From Ferruginibacter sp. (GTDB lineage Bacteria > Bacteroidota > Bacteroidia > Chitinophagales > Chitinophagaceae): DNA of 64,000 nucleotides. Each line of letters opens with the position of its first letter. Position 1 is the stretch's first letter. Under the pieces are notes generated by a model that saw only the letters and a list, made by a program, of their open reading frames with translations, searched no databases and was not told the DNA's origin. Position numbers and translations under genes: made by a program. Shown here piece by piece: positions 9,701 through 16,749 of this stretch. The DNA lies in assembly GCA_016786725.1 (NCBI GenBank), contig JAEUVU010000014.1:1-64000 (forward strand). Reading direction: 5' to 3'.

Positions 9701-10990
9701 AATTGTGCCGGCCCGGTTAGTTTATCTTATACGTTAAGTGGTGCAACTTCAGGTTCGGGCAGCAATACATTGAGTGGAGCCGTATTTAATACCGGAGTAA
9801 CAACAGTAAACTGGAAAGCAACTGACGGATGTGGCAATTTTGCAACCTGTTCTTTTACAGTTACCGTAAACGACAATCAGAATAATACCAATTATATTAT
9901 TTACGCAAAACAACAAGCAAGCTTTGACCAGAATAATTTTATTGGAGGGGATGTAGGCGTTAGTTCAACAACAGGTACTGCAGAATTCGATAAGTATGAC
10001 GTTTTGGATCCGTTTAAAGTGAGGGCAAAAAATATCACTGTTAAAACCCCTTCAAGTGTTAACAACCGTGTTTACAGTGCTGCAAACGATGGCCCGGCAC
10101 CAGCCTTTATGGTTTACAACGGAAATACATCAGGCTTGAGCAATGTAACGGTTAGTTCCAACGGTGTTCTTAACGGAAACTGGAAAGATGTAAAAGTTAA
10201 GAAAGGTGTTGTGGTAACCATCAATGGAAATAATTTTGGGGTTATAACAATCGAAGAAGGTGCCACTGTAACCTTTGGAGCTACCCTTATTAATATGGCA
10301 GAACTGAAAGTTGAAAGCGGCAAGAAGAACGTGAACAAAACAAGGGTAATCTTTAATGGCCCCTCATCTGTAAAGGTGAAAACTAAAGTAACTGTGGAAG
10401 ATGATTGCCTGGTTAATTCCGGCGGGCCAAAAGTAACTTTCTATTTGGGTGATAATAATGCAGATGAAGAAAAGTTCAGGGTTAAGGGGAATAATTCTGA
10501 TATCACGGCAAATATTATGATACCCAACGGAAAATTAAAGATCGACGGCGGAAAAGCTGACAGGCCGGTTAATATGACAGGTTGGTTTATTATAGAAAAA
10601 CTAGAAGCCGGAAAATATGTTTACTGGAACAAATACAGTTGCAATAATGAAGAAGCCCGGTCTGCATTTGTAAGTGCAGATAATGAACCAGTAAAAGAAG
10701 CTACCATTGAAGTGCAGGAAATTGTTGTACAACCTTCGGTTGATGAGTTCAGGGTAAATGCATATCCTAACCCATCGGCATACGATTTTGGTATTATTGT
10801 GCACAGCAAAAACAATGAACCAATACGGGTAAGGATTCTGGATGCTTCCGGAAGAATGTATGGAACCATCAGAACTGTAACCAAAGGTACTGTCATCAAA
10901 CTTGGCAGCGAGCTGAAAAGCGGAACCTATTTTGCCGAAGTGGTGCAGGGAAATAACAGGAAAACTGTAAAACTTATAAAACTCAATTAA
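3788..10990 (+). CDS. Giant secreted protein: eight PA-like tandem units, HYR-like domain, T9SS sorting domain
   Basis: This 2400-residue protein starts with a signal peptide (residues 1-23, ending in SQAQ). A PKD/Ig-like stretch follows to about residue 150. Eight tandem units of about 224-226 residues come next, beginning near DNA positions 4240, 4914, 5580, 6252, 6930, 7608, 8280 and 8958. Each unit has a protease-associated (PA) type module (GKIAVIERSGC, AGAVGVIFI, ITIPLMLVSN) and an Ig/HYR-like module (TWTATDQCGN, SASQTI). After the units come an HYR-like domain (about 1938-2035), a beta-rich region, and a C-terminal T9SS type A domain (from AYPNPS to the end). No catalytic residues were recognised, and PA modules occur both with and without proteases. 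It is probably a cell-surface or released adhesin or binding protein exported by T9SS. DNA identity between units is uneven, which suggests exchange between repeats. Confidence 0.9.
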   Translation: MRSFLKQGMICFLAIFISLVSQAQQIPDRIFMNFFEASVNSDGYFSDIPGTANAADCLITGASSTCPQSIEGFSAPAGMVSYSWSITGNGFINGAANLDSVYIISSSVCNGSYTLTLTITDESQQQFICSKTVSVIDNTGPALTVPASIALQCTDPLPLMPLNINSSPNFINGTYNIGTAVFGAPLTSTPVTADAVLVNDGTGGAGNPYDACESIINDLTGKIAVIERSGCLPPASYFVNKAYKAQLAGAVGVIFIFNQPGDQVVTMGLPAGPNPTITIPLLLVSNNYGNTLKAELLAGPVNVSLSEQTVFVNDACSFAPINFTEEFVPGNCPSNYNVIRTWTATDQCGNTTSASQTIMYADNTPPALTVPANLALQCSDPLPLMPLNINSSPNFIEGTYNVGTAVFGAPLTATPLTAEAVLVVDDAGNPYDACENITNNLSGKIAVIERSGCTPPASYFVTKAYKAQQAGAVGVIFIFNVPGNQVATMGLPPGPNPTITIPLILVSNSYGNTLKAEILAGPVNVSLSVPTVIATDQCSFASITHQQTFTPGSCPSNYTLVNTWTATDQCGNATSASQTIAVADNTAPTITVPSDTTLQCTDPLPLMPLNINSSPNNIAGTYNIGTAVFGAPLTSTPVTADAVLVNDGTGGAGNPYDACESIINDLTGKIAVIERSGCTPPASYFVNKAYKAQLAGAVGVIFIFNQPGNNVVTMGLPAGPNPTITIPLMLVSNSYGNTLKAEILAGPVNVSMSEQTVIVNDTCSFASISFTETFTPGSCPANSNLVRTWTATDQCGNATSASQTISIVDTTPPVITVPADTTLQCTDPLPLMPLNINSSPNNIAGTYNVGTAVFGAPLTSTPVTADAVLVNDGTGGAGNPYDACESIINDLTGKIAVIERSGCTPPASYFVNKAYKAQLAGAVGVIFIFNQPGDQVATMGLPPGPNPTITIPLLLVSNNYGNTLKAELLAGTVNVSMSEQTVFVNDACSFASISYSESFSPGSCPANYNLVRTWTATDQCGNATSASQTISIVDTTPPTITVPANITLQCSDPLPLMPLNINSSPNFINGTYNIGTAVFGAPLTSTPVTADAVLVNDGTGGAGNPYDACESIINDLTGKIAVIERSGCTPPASYFVNKAYKAQLAGAVGVIFIFNQPGDQVVTMGLPPGPNPAITIPLMLVSNNYGNTLKAELLAGTVNVSMSEQTVLVNDECSFASISFTENFVPGNCPSNYSLVRTWTATDQCGNAASASQTITITDNTPPTLTVPANLTLQCTDPLPLKPLEINSSPNFIDGTYNIGTAVFGAPLTPTPVTADAVLVNDGTGGAGNPYDACESIINDLTGKIAVIERSGCVPPASYFVTKAYKAQLAGAVGVIFIFNVPGNQVATMGLPPGPNPTITIPLMLVSNTYGNTLKAEILAGPVNVSLSAPTVTATDNCSFATITHQQTFTPGSCPSNYTLTNTWTATDQCGNATSASQTITIADTTRPTLTVPSDVTLQCTDPLPIKPLEINSSPNFIEGTYNVGTAVFGAPLTSTPLTADAILVNDGTGGAGNPYDACESIINDLTGKIAVIERSGCTPPASYFVNKAYKAQLAGAVGVIFISNQPGNYIFNMGLPAGPNPTITIPLMLVSNGYGAGLKSELLAGPVNVSLSAPTVVASDVCSFVSITHQQTFTPGGCGSNFTIVNTWTATDQCGNATTASQTVTSVDNTAPTLTVPANVTLQCNTPLPLEPLHVNSSPNSLTSTYNVGTAIFGAPLTSTPVTANAIMVNDGTGGAGNPYDACESIINSLTGKIAVIERSGCTPPASYFVNKAYKAQLAGAVGVIFISNVPGNYVFNMGLPAGPNPTITIPLMLVSNNYGATLKAGILAGTVNLSLSAPTVIASDACSFVAITHSKTTTAGTCPSNYTITNTWTAADQCGNTSTASQTITVVDNVAPGVTCKANQTRLTGNGYCIYTASGSEFDVLSATDNCAGPVSLSYTLSGATSGSGSNTLSGAVFNTGVTTVNWKATDGCGNFATCSFTVTVNDNQNNTNYIIYAKQQASFDQNNFIGGDVGVSSTTGTAEFDKYDVLDPFKVRAKNITVKTPSSVNNRVYSAANDGPAPAFMVYNGNTSGLSNVTVSSNGVLNGNWKDVKVKKGVVVTINGNNFGVITIEEGATVTFGATLINMAELKVESGKKNVNKTRVIFNGPSSVKVKTKVTVEDDCLVNSGGPKVTFYLGDNNADEEKFRVKGNNSDITANIMIPNGKLKIDGGKADRPVNMTGWFIIEKLEAGKYVYWNKYSCNNEEARSAFVSADNEPVKEATIEVQEIVVQPSVDEFRVNAYPNPSAYDFGIIVHSKNNEPIRVRILDASGRMYGTIRTVTKGTVIKLGSELKSGTYFAEVVQGNNRKTVKLIKLN
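4240..9600 (+). repeat. Tandem array of eight units of about 672 bp
   Basis: The start of each unit is marked by LQC(T/S)DPLPL in the protein (LQCNTPLPL in the eighth). Successive starts lie about 674, 666, 672, 678, 678, 672 and 678 bases apart. Units 1 and 5 share an almost identical stretch starting at 4300 and 6980, and units 2 and 6 share one starting at about 5218 and 7918. The array is in frame within the giant secreted protein. Confidence 0.9.
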
Positions 10991-11009
10991 TTTTTAGCTG
11001 ATTAATTAT

Positions 11010-11042
11010 CAAAGAGGCTGTTTTAAAAACAGCCTCTTTTTT
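11010..11042 (+). terminator. Terminator after the giant secreted protein
   Basis: AAAGAGGCTGTTTT pairs with AAAACAGCCTCTTT, a near-perfect stem of 12 or more base pairs ending in T residues, 20 bases past the stop. Confidence 0.85.
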
Positions 11043-11108
11043 GTAAAGCCATTTCATTTTTTATGAAACGGATCATACATTAAGGATGTTTAGCTATATT
11101 TAAGAAAT

Positions 11109-11116
11109 TAATTTTG
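11109..11116 (+). promoter_or_regulatory. Candidate -7 element for the CDGSH gene
   Basis: TAATTTTG matches the Bacteroidota -7 consensus TAnnTTTG exactly and lies 14 bases before the ATG at 11131. The upstream -33 match is weak (TTTA at 11089), so this rests on the -7 element alone. Confidence 0.4.
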
Positions 11117-11130
11117 TAAAAAGATAAACA

Positions 11131-11358
11131 ATGGCAACAACAAAAATTACAGTAAACAGCAACGGGTCAATAAAAGTAGAAGGCGATTTTGAAATTGTAG
11201 ATAAGAATGGAAAAACTTATAATTTACAGGGAAGAGAAATCATCTCTATCTGTCGTTGCGGCTTATCTCAAAACAAGCCTTTTTGCGATGGAAGCCACAA
11301 AGGGCATTTTGAACATGAAGCCGTTGCTTTTGATCTGCCGCCTAAAAAGGTGAACTAA
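11131..11358 (+). CDS. CDGSH iron-sulfur domain protein
   Basis: This 75-residue protein contains the CDGSH signature CRCGLSQNKPFCDGSH, giving the three-Cys, one-His ligand set of a 2Fe-2S cluster. Members of the family are small redox or iron-sulfur transfer proteins. This one has a single CDGSH motif and no membrane anchor, so it should be soluble and cytoplasmic. Its stop codon overlaps the stop codon of the convergent TMEM175-like gene (CTAA at 11355-11358 serves both strands), so the two transcripts overlap tail to tail. The physiological partner is unknown. Confidence 0.93.
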   Translation: MATTKITVNSNGSIKVEGDFEIVDKNGKTYNLQGREIISICRCGLSQNKPFCDGSHKGHFEHEAVAFDLPPKKVN

Positions 11359-11939
11359 GTATCTTTCTGTTCAATTCTCTTTTCAATTCTTCTGTCTGGT
11401 GTAAACCAGATGATGGCTACAATTACGTAGAAAGAAAAACCGATCCAGGGATGAATAAAACTACAGCCAATCCCTGTCATGTATAAAACAACAGAAGCAA
11501 TTCCTTTTTTGTCTTTTCCGATGGCTGTTGAAAGCGTTGAATCTTTTCCGTGAATAGAAGTGAGGCAATGTGCCAGGATATAATAAGCCACGCCAGCCAT
11601 CAGCAGTATAAACCCATACAGTATTACCGTCCATTTGCTGAAATGGTTTTCGCCCATCCAGGCAGTAGCAAAAGGAACCAGCGATAACCAAAATAATAAA
11701 TGCATGTTTGACCAAAGTACAACACCGCTTACTTTATGAACTGCCTGCAGTAAATGATGGTGATTGTTCCAGTAAATGCCGATATAAACAAAACTTAAAA
11801 CGTAGCTCATAAAAACAGGTAGCAGCGGCTTCAGGTCGTCTGGGGTATTACCATGCGGAATTTTTAGCTCCAAAACCATGATGGTGATGATGATGGCAAG
11901 TACGCCATCGCTGAATGCTTCTAATCTGCCTTTGCCCAT
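11355..11939 (-). CDS. TMEM175/DUF1211 family membrane protein
   Basis: This 194-residue protein opens with RLEAFSDGVLAIIITIMVLE, the FSDGV-type signature of the first helix of bacterial TMEM175 (DUF1211) proteins, which form potassium channels. Several further hydrophobic segments follow, giving an expected six membrane helices. In characterised bacterial homologues four subunits surround a pore and the FSD motif helix lines it. The protein should sit in the inner membrane. The gene is convergent with the CDGSH gene and shares four bases with its stop. The family call is strong; the ion selectivity of this copy is inferred. Confidence 0.9.
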   Translation of the reverse strand: MGKGRLEAFSDGVLAIIITIMVLELKIPHGNTPDDLKPLLPVFMSYVLSFVYIGIYWNNHHHLLQAVHKVSGVVLWSNMHLLFWLSLVPFATAWMGENHFSKWTVILYGFILLMAGVAYYILAHCLTSIHGKDSTLSTAIGKDKKGIASVVLYMTGIGCSFIHPWIGFSFYVIVAIIWFTPDRRIEKRIEQKDT

Positions 11940-12340
11940 GAGTTGAGTTTTATGGATTGTAATTTATGATGAGTTGCAGGATTAAAAAAGTTTGTCTTTA
12001 TGAGTTTGCAATTTTATCAACCTTTCCTTTAATTAATTGCTTTCGCCTCCCCAGCCGGTGGGCTGCGTACCTGTGACGGCACTCTATTTGCTTCTTTGGA
12101 AAAATAGGCTACGCATTTTTCCAATCCCGACTTTGTCGGGACCGAACCAAATAATGCGCCTTACACAGGTACTGTTGGAGATAATTCAATAGTTCAGAGA
12201 AATATGGTTATTGATTTCTTCGCTTTGAGAAAAGATGAGCAGAGATAAGATGTACAAGAGTGCGACGCCAATGAAGATGCACAAAGTGATGCAGCTGGTT
12301 ACCAAAGAATAAAAATAGAGCGAAGCTATATTCATAAAAT
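11940..12340. other. Intergenic region with a nested palindromic element (12067-12172)
   Basis: No coding region is visible. GTACCTGTG at 12067-12075 and its complement CACAGGTAC at 12164-12172 bracket about 106 bases. Two inner hairpins lie between them: GGAAAAA/TTTTTCC (12098-12122) and TCCCGAC/GTCGGGA (12125-12141). Further right, AAGAGTGCGACGCC (about 12248-12261) recurs at 54443. The element could be a miniature mobile element or a structured RNA; no open reading frame supports a protein. Confidence 0.5.
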
Positions 12341-12379
12341 AAAAAAATCCTCCCTGCAAGTGCAGAGAGGATTTTTTTA
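12341..12379 (-). terminator. Terminator of the RRM protein gene
   Basis: AATCCTC(C/T)CTGCA forms a stem with TGCAGAGAGGATT and has A/T runs on both sides. On the minus strand it follows the stop codon of the RNA-binding protein by about 20 bases. Confidence 0.8.
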
Positions 12380-12400
12380 TTAAGCTTGTGTTGTTATTGA

Positions 12401-12781
12401 TTAATAACCGCCGCTGTTGTAGCCGCCACCGCCACGGTTCCCACCGCCGCCGTAACCACCACCACGGTTTCCGCCGCCGTAGCCACCTTTTTTGTAGCCA
12501 CCGCCACCACCGTAGCTGCGTTTTGGACGATCACCTTCAGCACGTGGCTGAGATTCATTAACGATCAACTTACGGCCCTGAACTTCAGTTTCGTTTAATG
12601 CAGCGATTGCAGCTTTGGCAGCTTCATCGTCTTCCATTTCAACAAAACCAAAGCCTTTACTGCGGCCGTTCATTTTGTCTTTCAAAATTTTAGCGCTTGT
12701 TACAGCACCGTGCTCTGTGAAGAGATTCATTAAATCGTCATCAGTCATTGACCAACTAAGATTTCCTACATAAATGTTCAT
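12401..12781 (-). CDS. Glycine-rich RRM RNA-binding protein
   Basis: This 126-residue protein has one RNA recognition motif (residues 1-80), with RNP2 as IYVGNL (3-8) and RNP1 as KGFGFVEM (42-49). A tail rich in glycine, tyrosine, arginine and asparagine follows (GGYGGGNRGGG type). This layout matches the small cold-inducible RBPs of cyanobacteria and Bacteroidota, which bind RNA and may act as chaperones or post-transcriptional regulators. The upstream noncoding stretch is long and could hold a structured leader. It is transcribed alone on the minus strand. Targets are unknown. Confidence 0.93.
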   Translation of the reverse strand: MNIYVGNLSWSMTDDDLMNLFTEHGAVTSAKILKDKMNGRSKGFGFVEMEDDEAAKAAIAALNETEVQGRKLIVNESQPRAEGDRPKRSYGGGGGYKKGGYGGGNRGGGYGGGGNRGGGGYNSGGY

Positions 12782-13051
12782 TGTAAAACTTTTTAAAAAT
12801 AAAAATGATAATGACTTAGTTGTTACAATGCACTGAATCGGACTTCAAAAAAGCTACTTCAGTCAATAGCGAAAAACTAAAACCATTAATTAACAAAGTA
12901 AAGATAGGTTTTTCCTTATAAAATAGCCAATTAACGCTTAAAATAATTGAAGCATATAAAATATTTGGACAAATTATTGTAATTCACCCAAAAAAATAAT
13001 CAATTTATTTGTTTTTGATTAATTATAATTACTTATCTTCGAAATTATTCA
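12782..13051. other. Divergent intergenic region: RRM gene leader and thr leader promoter
   Basis: This 270-bp AT-rich stretch separates the minus-strand RRM gene from the plus-strand thr operon. ACTGAA (about 12832) and TTCAGT (about 12859) could form a hairpin in the RRM gene's leader. For the thr side, TATCTTCG at 13034-13041 is one mismatch from TAnnTTTG, with TTTG 16 or 22 bases upstream. This would put the transcript start within a few bases of the leader peptide ATG. Confidence 0.35.
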
Positions 13052-13147
13052 ATGGAAAATATAGCAAATCATACCAATTTTAAAGATTCGGCTACTGCTG
13101 CAGGCTGCAGTATTACTACAGGCACAACTACCACCACAACCCGTTAG
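13052..13147 (+). CDS. thrL: Threonine-rich leader peptide of the thr operon (candidate attenuator)
   Basis: A 31-codon reading frame starts at ATG 13052 and ends at TAG 13147. Its second half reads SITTGTTTTTTR, with eight threonine codons and one isoleucine codon in twelve. It lies 90 bases upstream of thrA. This is the layout of a ribosome-mediated attenuator: scarcity of charged tRNA-Thr would stall the ribosome here and change the fold of the RNA downstream. The symbol is used by analogy with enterobacterial thrL; the peptide itself is not homologous in any detectable way. The composition and position make the leader call strong; the regulatory mechanism is inferred. Confidence 0.85.
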   Translation: MENIANHTNFKDSATAAGCSITTGTTTTTTR

Positions 13148-13202
13148 GGTTGTACATTTTCATATAAAACACTGGGCAATCGCTATAATCCGTTAAACGG
13201 AT
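13138..13202 (+). promoter_or_regulatory. Candidate thr attenuator RNA structures
   Basis: AACCC and GGGTT (13138-13151) form a small hairpin over the leader's stop codon. ATCCGTT and AACGGAT (13188-13202) form a second. CCGTT occurs in both (13141-13145 and 13190-13194) but its partner AACGG occurs once (13196-13200). The two arms can therefore compete, as in an attenuator switch. A clear T tract after the second hairpin is missing, so it may block translation or act with another factor. Confidence 0.5.
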
Positions 13203-13237
13203 ATCAATCTTTACATTAATTCATAATCATACATTTT

Positions 13238-15682
13238 ATGCAGGTTTTAAAATTCGGAGGCAGTTCAGTTGCAAATGCTGAAAACATAAATAAAGTTGTT
13301 GAGATTATTAAAAGCAAAATGGCAGATGCAAAAACAGTGGTGGTTGTTAGTGCTCTGGGAGGCATAACAGACCTCTTGCTTAAAACGGCTGCATTGGCCG
13401 AGGCTAATGATGAGGAATATAAAAATTTGCTGCAGGAAATTGAGAGCAAACATTTATTGGCAGTGAAAGAACTAATACCGGTGCAGGCACAAAGCAGTGT
13501 GCTAAGCCTGGTGAAAACCATCTGCAACGAGATTGAAGATATATGCAATGGTATTTTTTTACTGAGAGAATTATCGGTAAGAACGAAGGACAGGATCGTT
13601 AGTTATGGAGAATTGATATCGTCACAAATTATTGCTGCTAAATTGAATGCTGCTGACTTGAAAGCTGAATGGAAAGATGCCAGGGAAATAATTGTTACGG
13701 ATAGTAGCTTTGGAAAAGCAACGGTTGATTTTGCTGCCACGAATAAAAAGGCAGTTTCTTATTTTGATGCATCTGCCTCCTCTTTATTTATTATGCCCGG
13801 TTTTATTGCTGCTGATAAAAATAATGTTACTACAACTTTGGGGAGGGGCGGATCTGATTACACCGCTGCAATTTTGGCTGCTGCTGTTGATGCAAAAGTG
13901 TTGGAAATATGGACAGATGTTAGCGGCATGATGACTGCAGACCCAAGACTGGTAAATAACATCAAACACATTCCCCAGATATCTTACCAGGAAGCGATGG
14001 AGCTTTCGCATTTTGGCGCTAAAGTAATTTATCCGCCAACTATACAGCCGGTAATGAAAAAGGGAATACCCGTTTGGATAAAAAACACTTTTTCGCCTGA
14101 TGAAGTTGGAACTGTCATTAAAAATGAAGCCACAGTAACCGGCACAAGCATACAAGGAATTTCCAGCATTAATAATATTGTATTATTGAGTTTGGAAGGT
14201 AGTGGCATGGTGGGCATTCCGGGCTTTTCAAAAAGATTGTTTGAGGCGTTGGCGAATGCATCTATTAATGTGATACTGATAACACAAGGCTCCTCGGAAC
14301 ATTCTATTTGTGTGGGTGTGGATGAACATGCCAGTGCAAAAGCAAAAGAAGTTGTGGATGCGGCTTTTGCTTACGAGATAGAAACCGGTAAAGTTGATCC
14401 TATCATTGTTGAGAAAGATCTATCGATCGTTGCGATTGTTGGTGATCATATGAAGAACCATTCAGGTATCAGCGGCAAAATGTTTGCTGCGTTGGGTAGA
14501 AATGGTGTGAGCATTCGTGCCATTGCGCAGGGATCATCTGAAAGAAATATTTCGGCTGTTATAAGCACCGCTGATGTTAAAAAAGCCATCAATGTTTTGC
14601 ATGAAGAATTTTTTGAAACAACTTACAAGCAGGTGAATTTATTTATTGCGGGTTTAGGAAATGTTGGACAAAAATTTTTAGACCAGTTACAACAGCAAAA
14701 GCAATTTTTGCAGGATAAGTTACGACTGCAAATTAGAGTTGTAGGCATCGCCAACAGTAAGAAAATGTATTTTAATGAAGAAGGAGTTGATATTGCCAAC
14801 TGGCAATCGGAAATACAAAAAGGAGAAGCGATGAATTTGGCAGCATTTGTATCAACCATTCAAAATAAAAATTTACGTAACTCAGTTTTTGCAGATGTTA
14901 CAGCCAATGATGAACTGGCAACTGTGTATGGTGATCTGTTACAAAAAAGTATTTCGGTGGTGGCATGTAATAAAGTAGCGGCATCCTCATCTTATGCTTA
15001 TTATAAAAGGCTGAAAGATCTTGCCAATGAGTTCAATAGCCAGTTTTTGTTTGAAACCAATGTTGGAGCAGGCTTGCCTATTATTGGTACGCTAAAAGAC
15101 CTGCTGCACAGTGGAGACAAAATAAACAGGATACAGGCTGTTTTGAGTGGCACGCTTAATTTTGTTTTTAATAATTATGATGGAAGCCGAAGTTTTGCAT
15201 CGGTTGTAAAACAAGCTCAGGATGAAGGATGCACCGAGCCAGATCCAAGACTTGATTTGAGTGGCAAAGATGTGATGCGTAAGATAATGATCCTTGCAAG
15301 AGAATCAGGTGAACAACTGGAGATGGACGACATCAGCAATAATTCTTTTATGCCGGAAAGTTGTATGACCGGATCTGTTGATGATTTTTATGCAGCTATG
15401 GAAAAAGAAGAAGCACATTTTAAAAAGATACTGGATGCTGCAAAAGCGGCCGGTAAGAAATTAAAATTCATTGCCGGTTATGATAACGGCAAAGCAGCCG
15501 TAGGTCTGCAACAGGTAGATGAGCAAAGCGATTTTTATCATTTGTATGGAAAGGATAATGTTGTTTTGTTCTACACTGAAAGATATCCTTTACAACCATT
15601 AGTTATAAAAGGAGCCGGTGCAGGCGCTGAAGTAACAGCATCAGGAGTATTTGCAGACATTATAAGGGTTGCAAGTGTATAA
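13238..15682 (+). CDS. thrA: Bifunctional aspartokinase I / homoserine dehydrogenase I
   Basis: This 814-residue fusion enzyme catalyses the first and third steps from aspartate to threonine. The N-terminal aspartokinase (KFGGSSV at 4-10, through about 300) is followed by ACT regulatory domains (about 305-460). The homoserine dehydrogenase begins with the NAD(P)-binding GLGNVGQKF near 471 and continues with SGTLNF and DPRLDLSGKDVMRK. Length and layout match the E. coli ThrA/MetL type. It is the first structural gene of a thrA-thrB-thrC operon, 9 bases before thrB. The leader peptide upstream points to control by threonine supply, and the ACT domains to feedback inhibition, though the effector is inferred. 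Confidence 0.97.
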   Translation: MQVLKFGGSSVANAENINKVVEIIKSKMADAKTVVVVSALGGITDLLLKTAALAEANDEEYKNLLQEIESKHLLAVKELIPVQAQSSVLSLVKTICNEIEDICNGIFLLRELSVRTKDRIVSYGELISSQIIAAKLNAADLKAEWKDAREIIVTDSSFGKATVDFAATNKKAVSYFDASASSLFIMPGFIAADKNNVTTTLGRGGSDYTAAILAAAVDAKVLEIWTDVSGMMTADPRLVNNIKHIPQISYQEAMELSHFGAKVIYPPTIQPVMKKGIPVWIKNTFSPDEVGTVIKNEATVTGTSIQGISSINNIVLLSLEGSGMVGIPGFSKRLFEALANASINVILITQGSSEHSICVGVDEHASAKAKEVVDAAFAYEIETGKVDPIIVEKDLSIVAIVGDHMKNHSGISGKMFAALGRNGVSIRAIAQGSSERNISAVISTADVKKAINVLHEEFFETTYKQVNLFIAGLGNVGQKFLDQLQQQKQFLQDKLRLQIRVVGIANSKKMYFNEEGVDIANWQSEIQKGEAMNLAAFVSTIQNKNLRNSVFADVTANDELATVYGDLLQKSISVVACNKVAASSSYAYYKRLKDLANEFNSQFLFETNVGAGLPIIGTLKDLLHSGDKINRIQAVLSGTLNFVFNNYDGSRSFASVVKQAQDEGCTEPDPRLDLSGKDVMRKIMILARESGEQLEMDDISNNSFMPESCMTGSVDDFYAAMEKEEAHFKKILDAAKAAGKKLKFIAGYDNGKAAVGLQQVDEQSDFYHLYGKDNVVLFYTERYPLQPLVIKGAGAGAEVTASGVFADIIRVASV

Positions 15683-15691
15683 ATTTAAACT

Positions 15692-16621
15692 ATGAAAAAA
15701 ATTACGGTACATTCTACTGCAGGAGTTGGCAACCTGGTATGTGGTTTTGATGTTATTGGTATGGCCATCAACGAGCCTTATGATAAAATAACAATTCAAC
15801 TTTCGGATTTGCCGGGTATCAGGATAAAACATACTGATGAATTTGGTTTACCGGAAGATCCTGAAAAAAACCTGATTGGCATCTGCTTACAGGCTTTAAT
15901 AAATGCGGGTGATGAGCAAACAGGATTTGATGTTACGGTACACAAAAATATTAGGCCAGGAAGCGGCTTAGGCTCCAGTTCGGCAAGTTGTGCTGGTGCC
16001 GTAGTAGCAGCCAATGCTTTACTAAATAACAGGTTTTCAAAAAATGAATTGCTGGAATTTGCTTTGGAAGGCGAGATAGTTGCTTCAGGCGGAAGGCATG
16101 CTGATAATATTGCCCCTGCTATTTTTGGAGGCATAACAATTGCAAGGCCAACAGATCCTTTTGATATTATTTCTTTACCGGTGCCAACCAATTTATATGT
16201 AACAGTGGTTCACCCGCAGATCGAAGTTAAAACTGCTGATGCCCGTAAAATACTTCCCAAAGAAATTCCCATGAAGAGTGGAATCAATCAATGGGCCAAT
16301 GTGGCAGGTTTGGTAACAGGGATTTTTAAAAATGATAAAGCTTTGATAGGGCGTTCGCTTGTGGATGAAGTTGCGGCACCTTTTCGCAGTAAACTGATAC
16401 CTGGTTACAATGATGTGATGAATAAAAGTTTACAGGCTGGTGCATTAGGAGGAGGTATTTCAGGCAGCGGACCAAGTATGTTCATGCTTTCTGAAAGTTT
16501 AGCGATTGCTGATAGCGTTGAAAAATGTATGCAGGAAGTGTATAAAAAACTGCAAATCGATTTTAAAACCTATGTGACAACTATTAATCCGCAAGGCGTA
16601 AAAATTATAGAGAGCGAATGA
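15692..16621 (+). CDS. thrB: Homoserine kinase
   Basis: This 309-residue GHMP-family kinase phosphorylates homoserine with ATP in threonine synthesis. The ATP-binding motif RPGSGLGSSSASCAGA lies near residues 88-103, and the C-terminal GALGGGISGSGPSMF is the second GHMP motif. The protein starts directly with a typical KKITVHSTAGVGNLVCGFDV strand. It follows thrA after 9 bases and precedes thrC after a palindromic repeat, so it is almost certainly co-transcribed. It is cytoplasmic. Confidence 0.97.
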   Translation: MKKITVHSTAGVGNLVCGFDVIGMAINEPYDKITIQLSDLPGIRIKHTDEFGLPEDPEKNLIGICLQALINAGDEQTGFDVTVHKNIRPGSGLGSSSASCAGAVVAANALLNNRFSKNELLEFALEGEIVASGGRHADNIAPAIFGGITIARPTDPFDIISLPVPTNLYVTVVHPQIEVKTADARKILPKEIPMKSGINQWANVAGLVTGIFKNDKALIGRSLVDEVAAPFRSKLIPGYNDVMNKSLQAGALGGGISGSGPSMFMLSESLAIADSVEKCMQEVYKKLQIDFKTYVTTINPQGVKIIESE

Positions 16622-16652
16622 AAATAGAATTTTAGTTCTATAAAGTAAATAC

Positions 16653-16720
16653 TGTCAGGTTGAGCTTGTCGAAACCGGTGCTACTAAGCTTAACCCGTCT
16701 TCGACAAGCTCAGACTGACA
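16653..16720. repeat. Dispersed palindrome, family A, copy 1
   Basis: TGTCAGGTTGAGCTTGTCGA is followed, after a loop, by its approximate complement (TCGACAAGCTCAGACTGACA). Further copies lie at 31069-31154 and 40053-40136. This copy fills most of the thrB-thrC spacer, so it sits inside an operon transcript and would form an RNA hairpin. Confidence 0.85.
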
Positions 16721-16749
16721 ACTTTTCAAACTTATACACTGAGAATAAG

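Noticed and set aside
16660..16749. Upstream ATG extension of thrC
   Set aside because: It reads through a dispersed palindrome (family A) and adds residues absent from the family; ATG 16750 is preferred.
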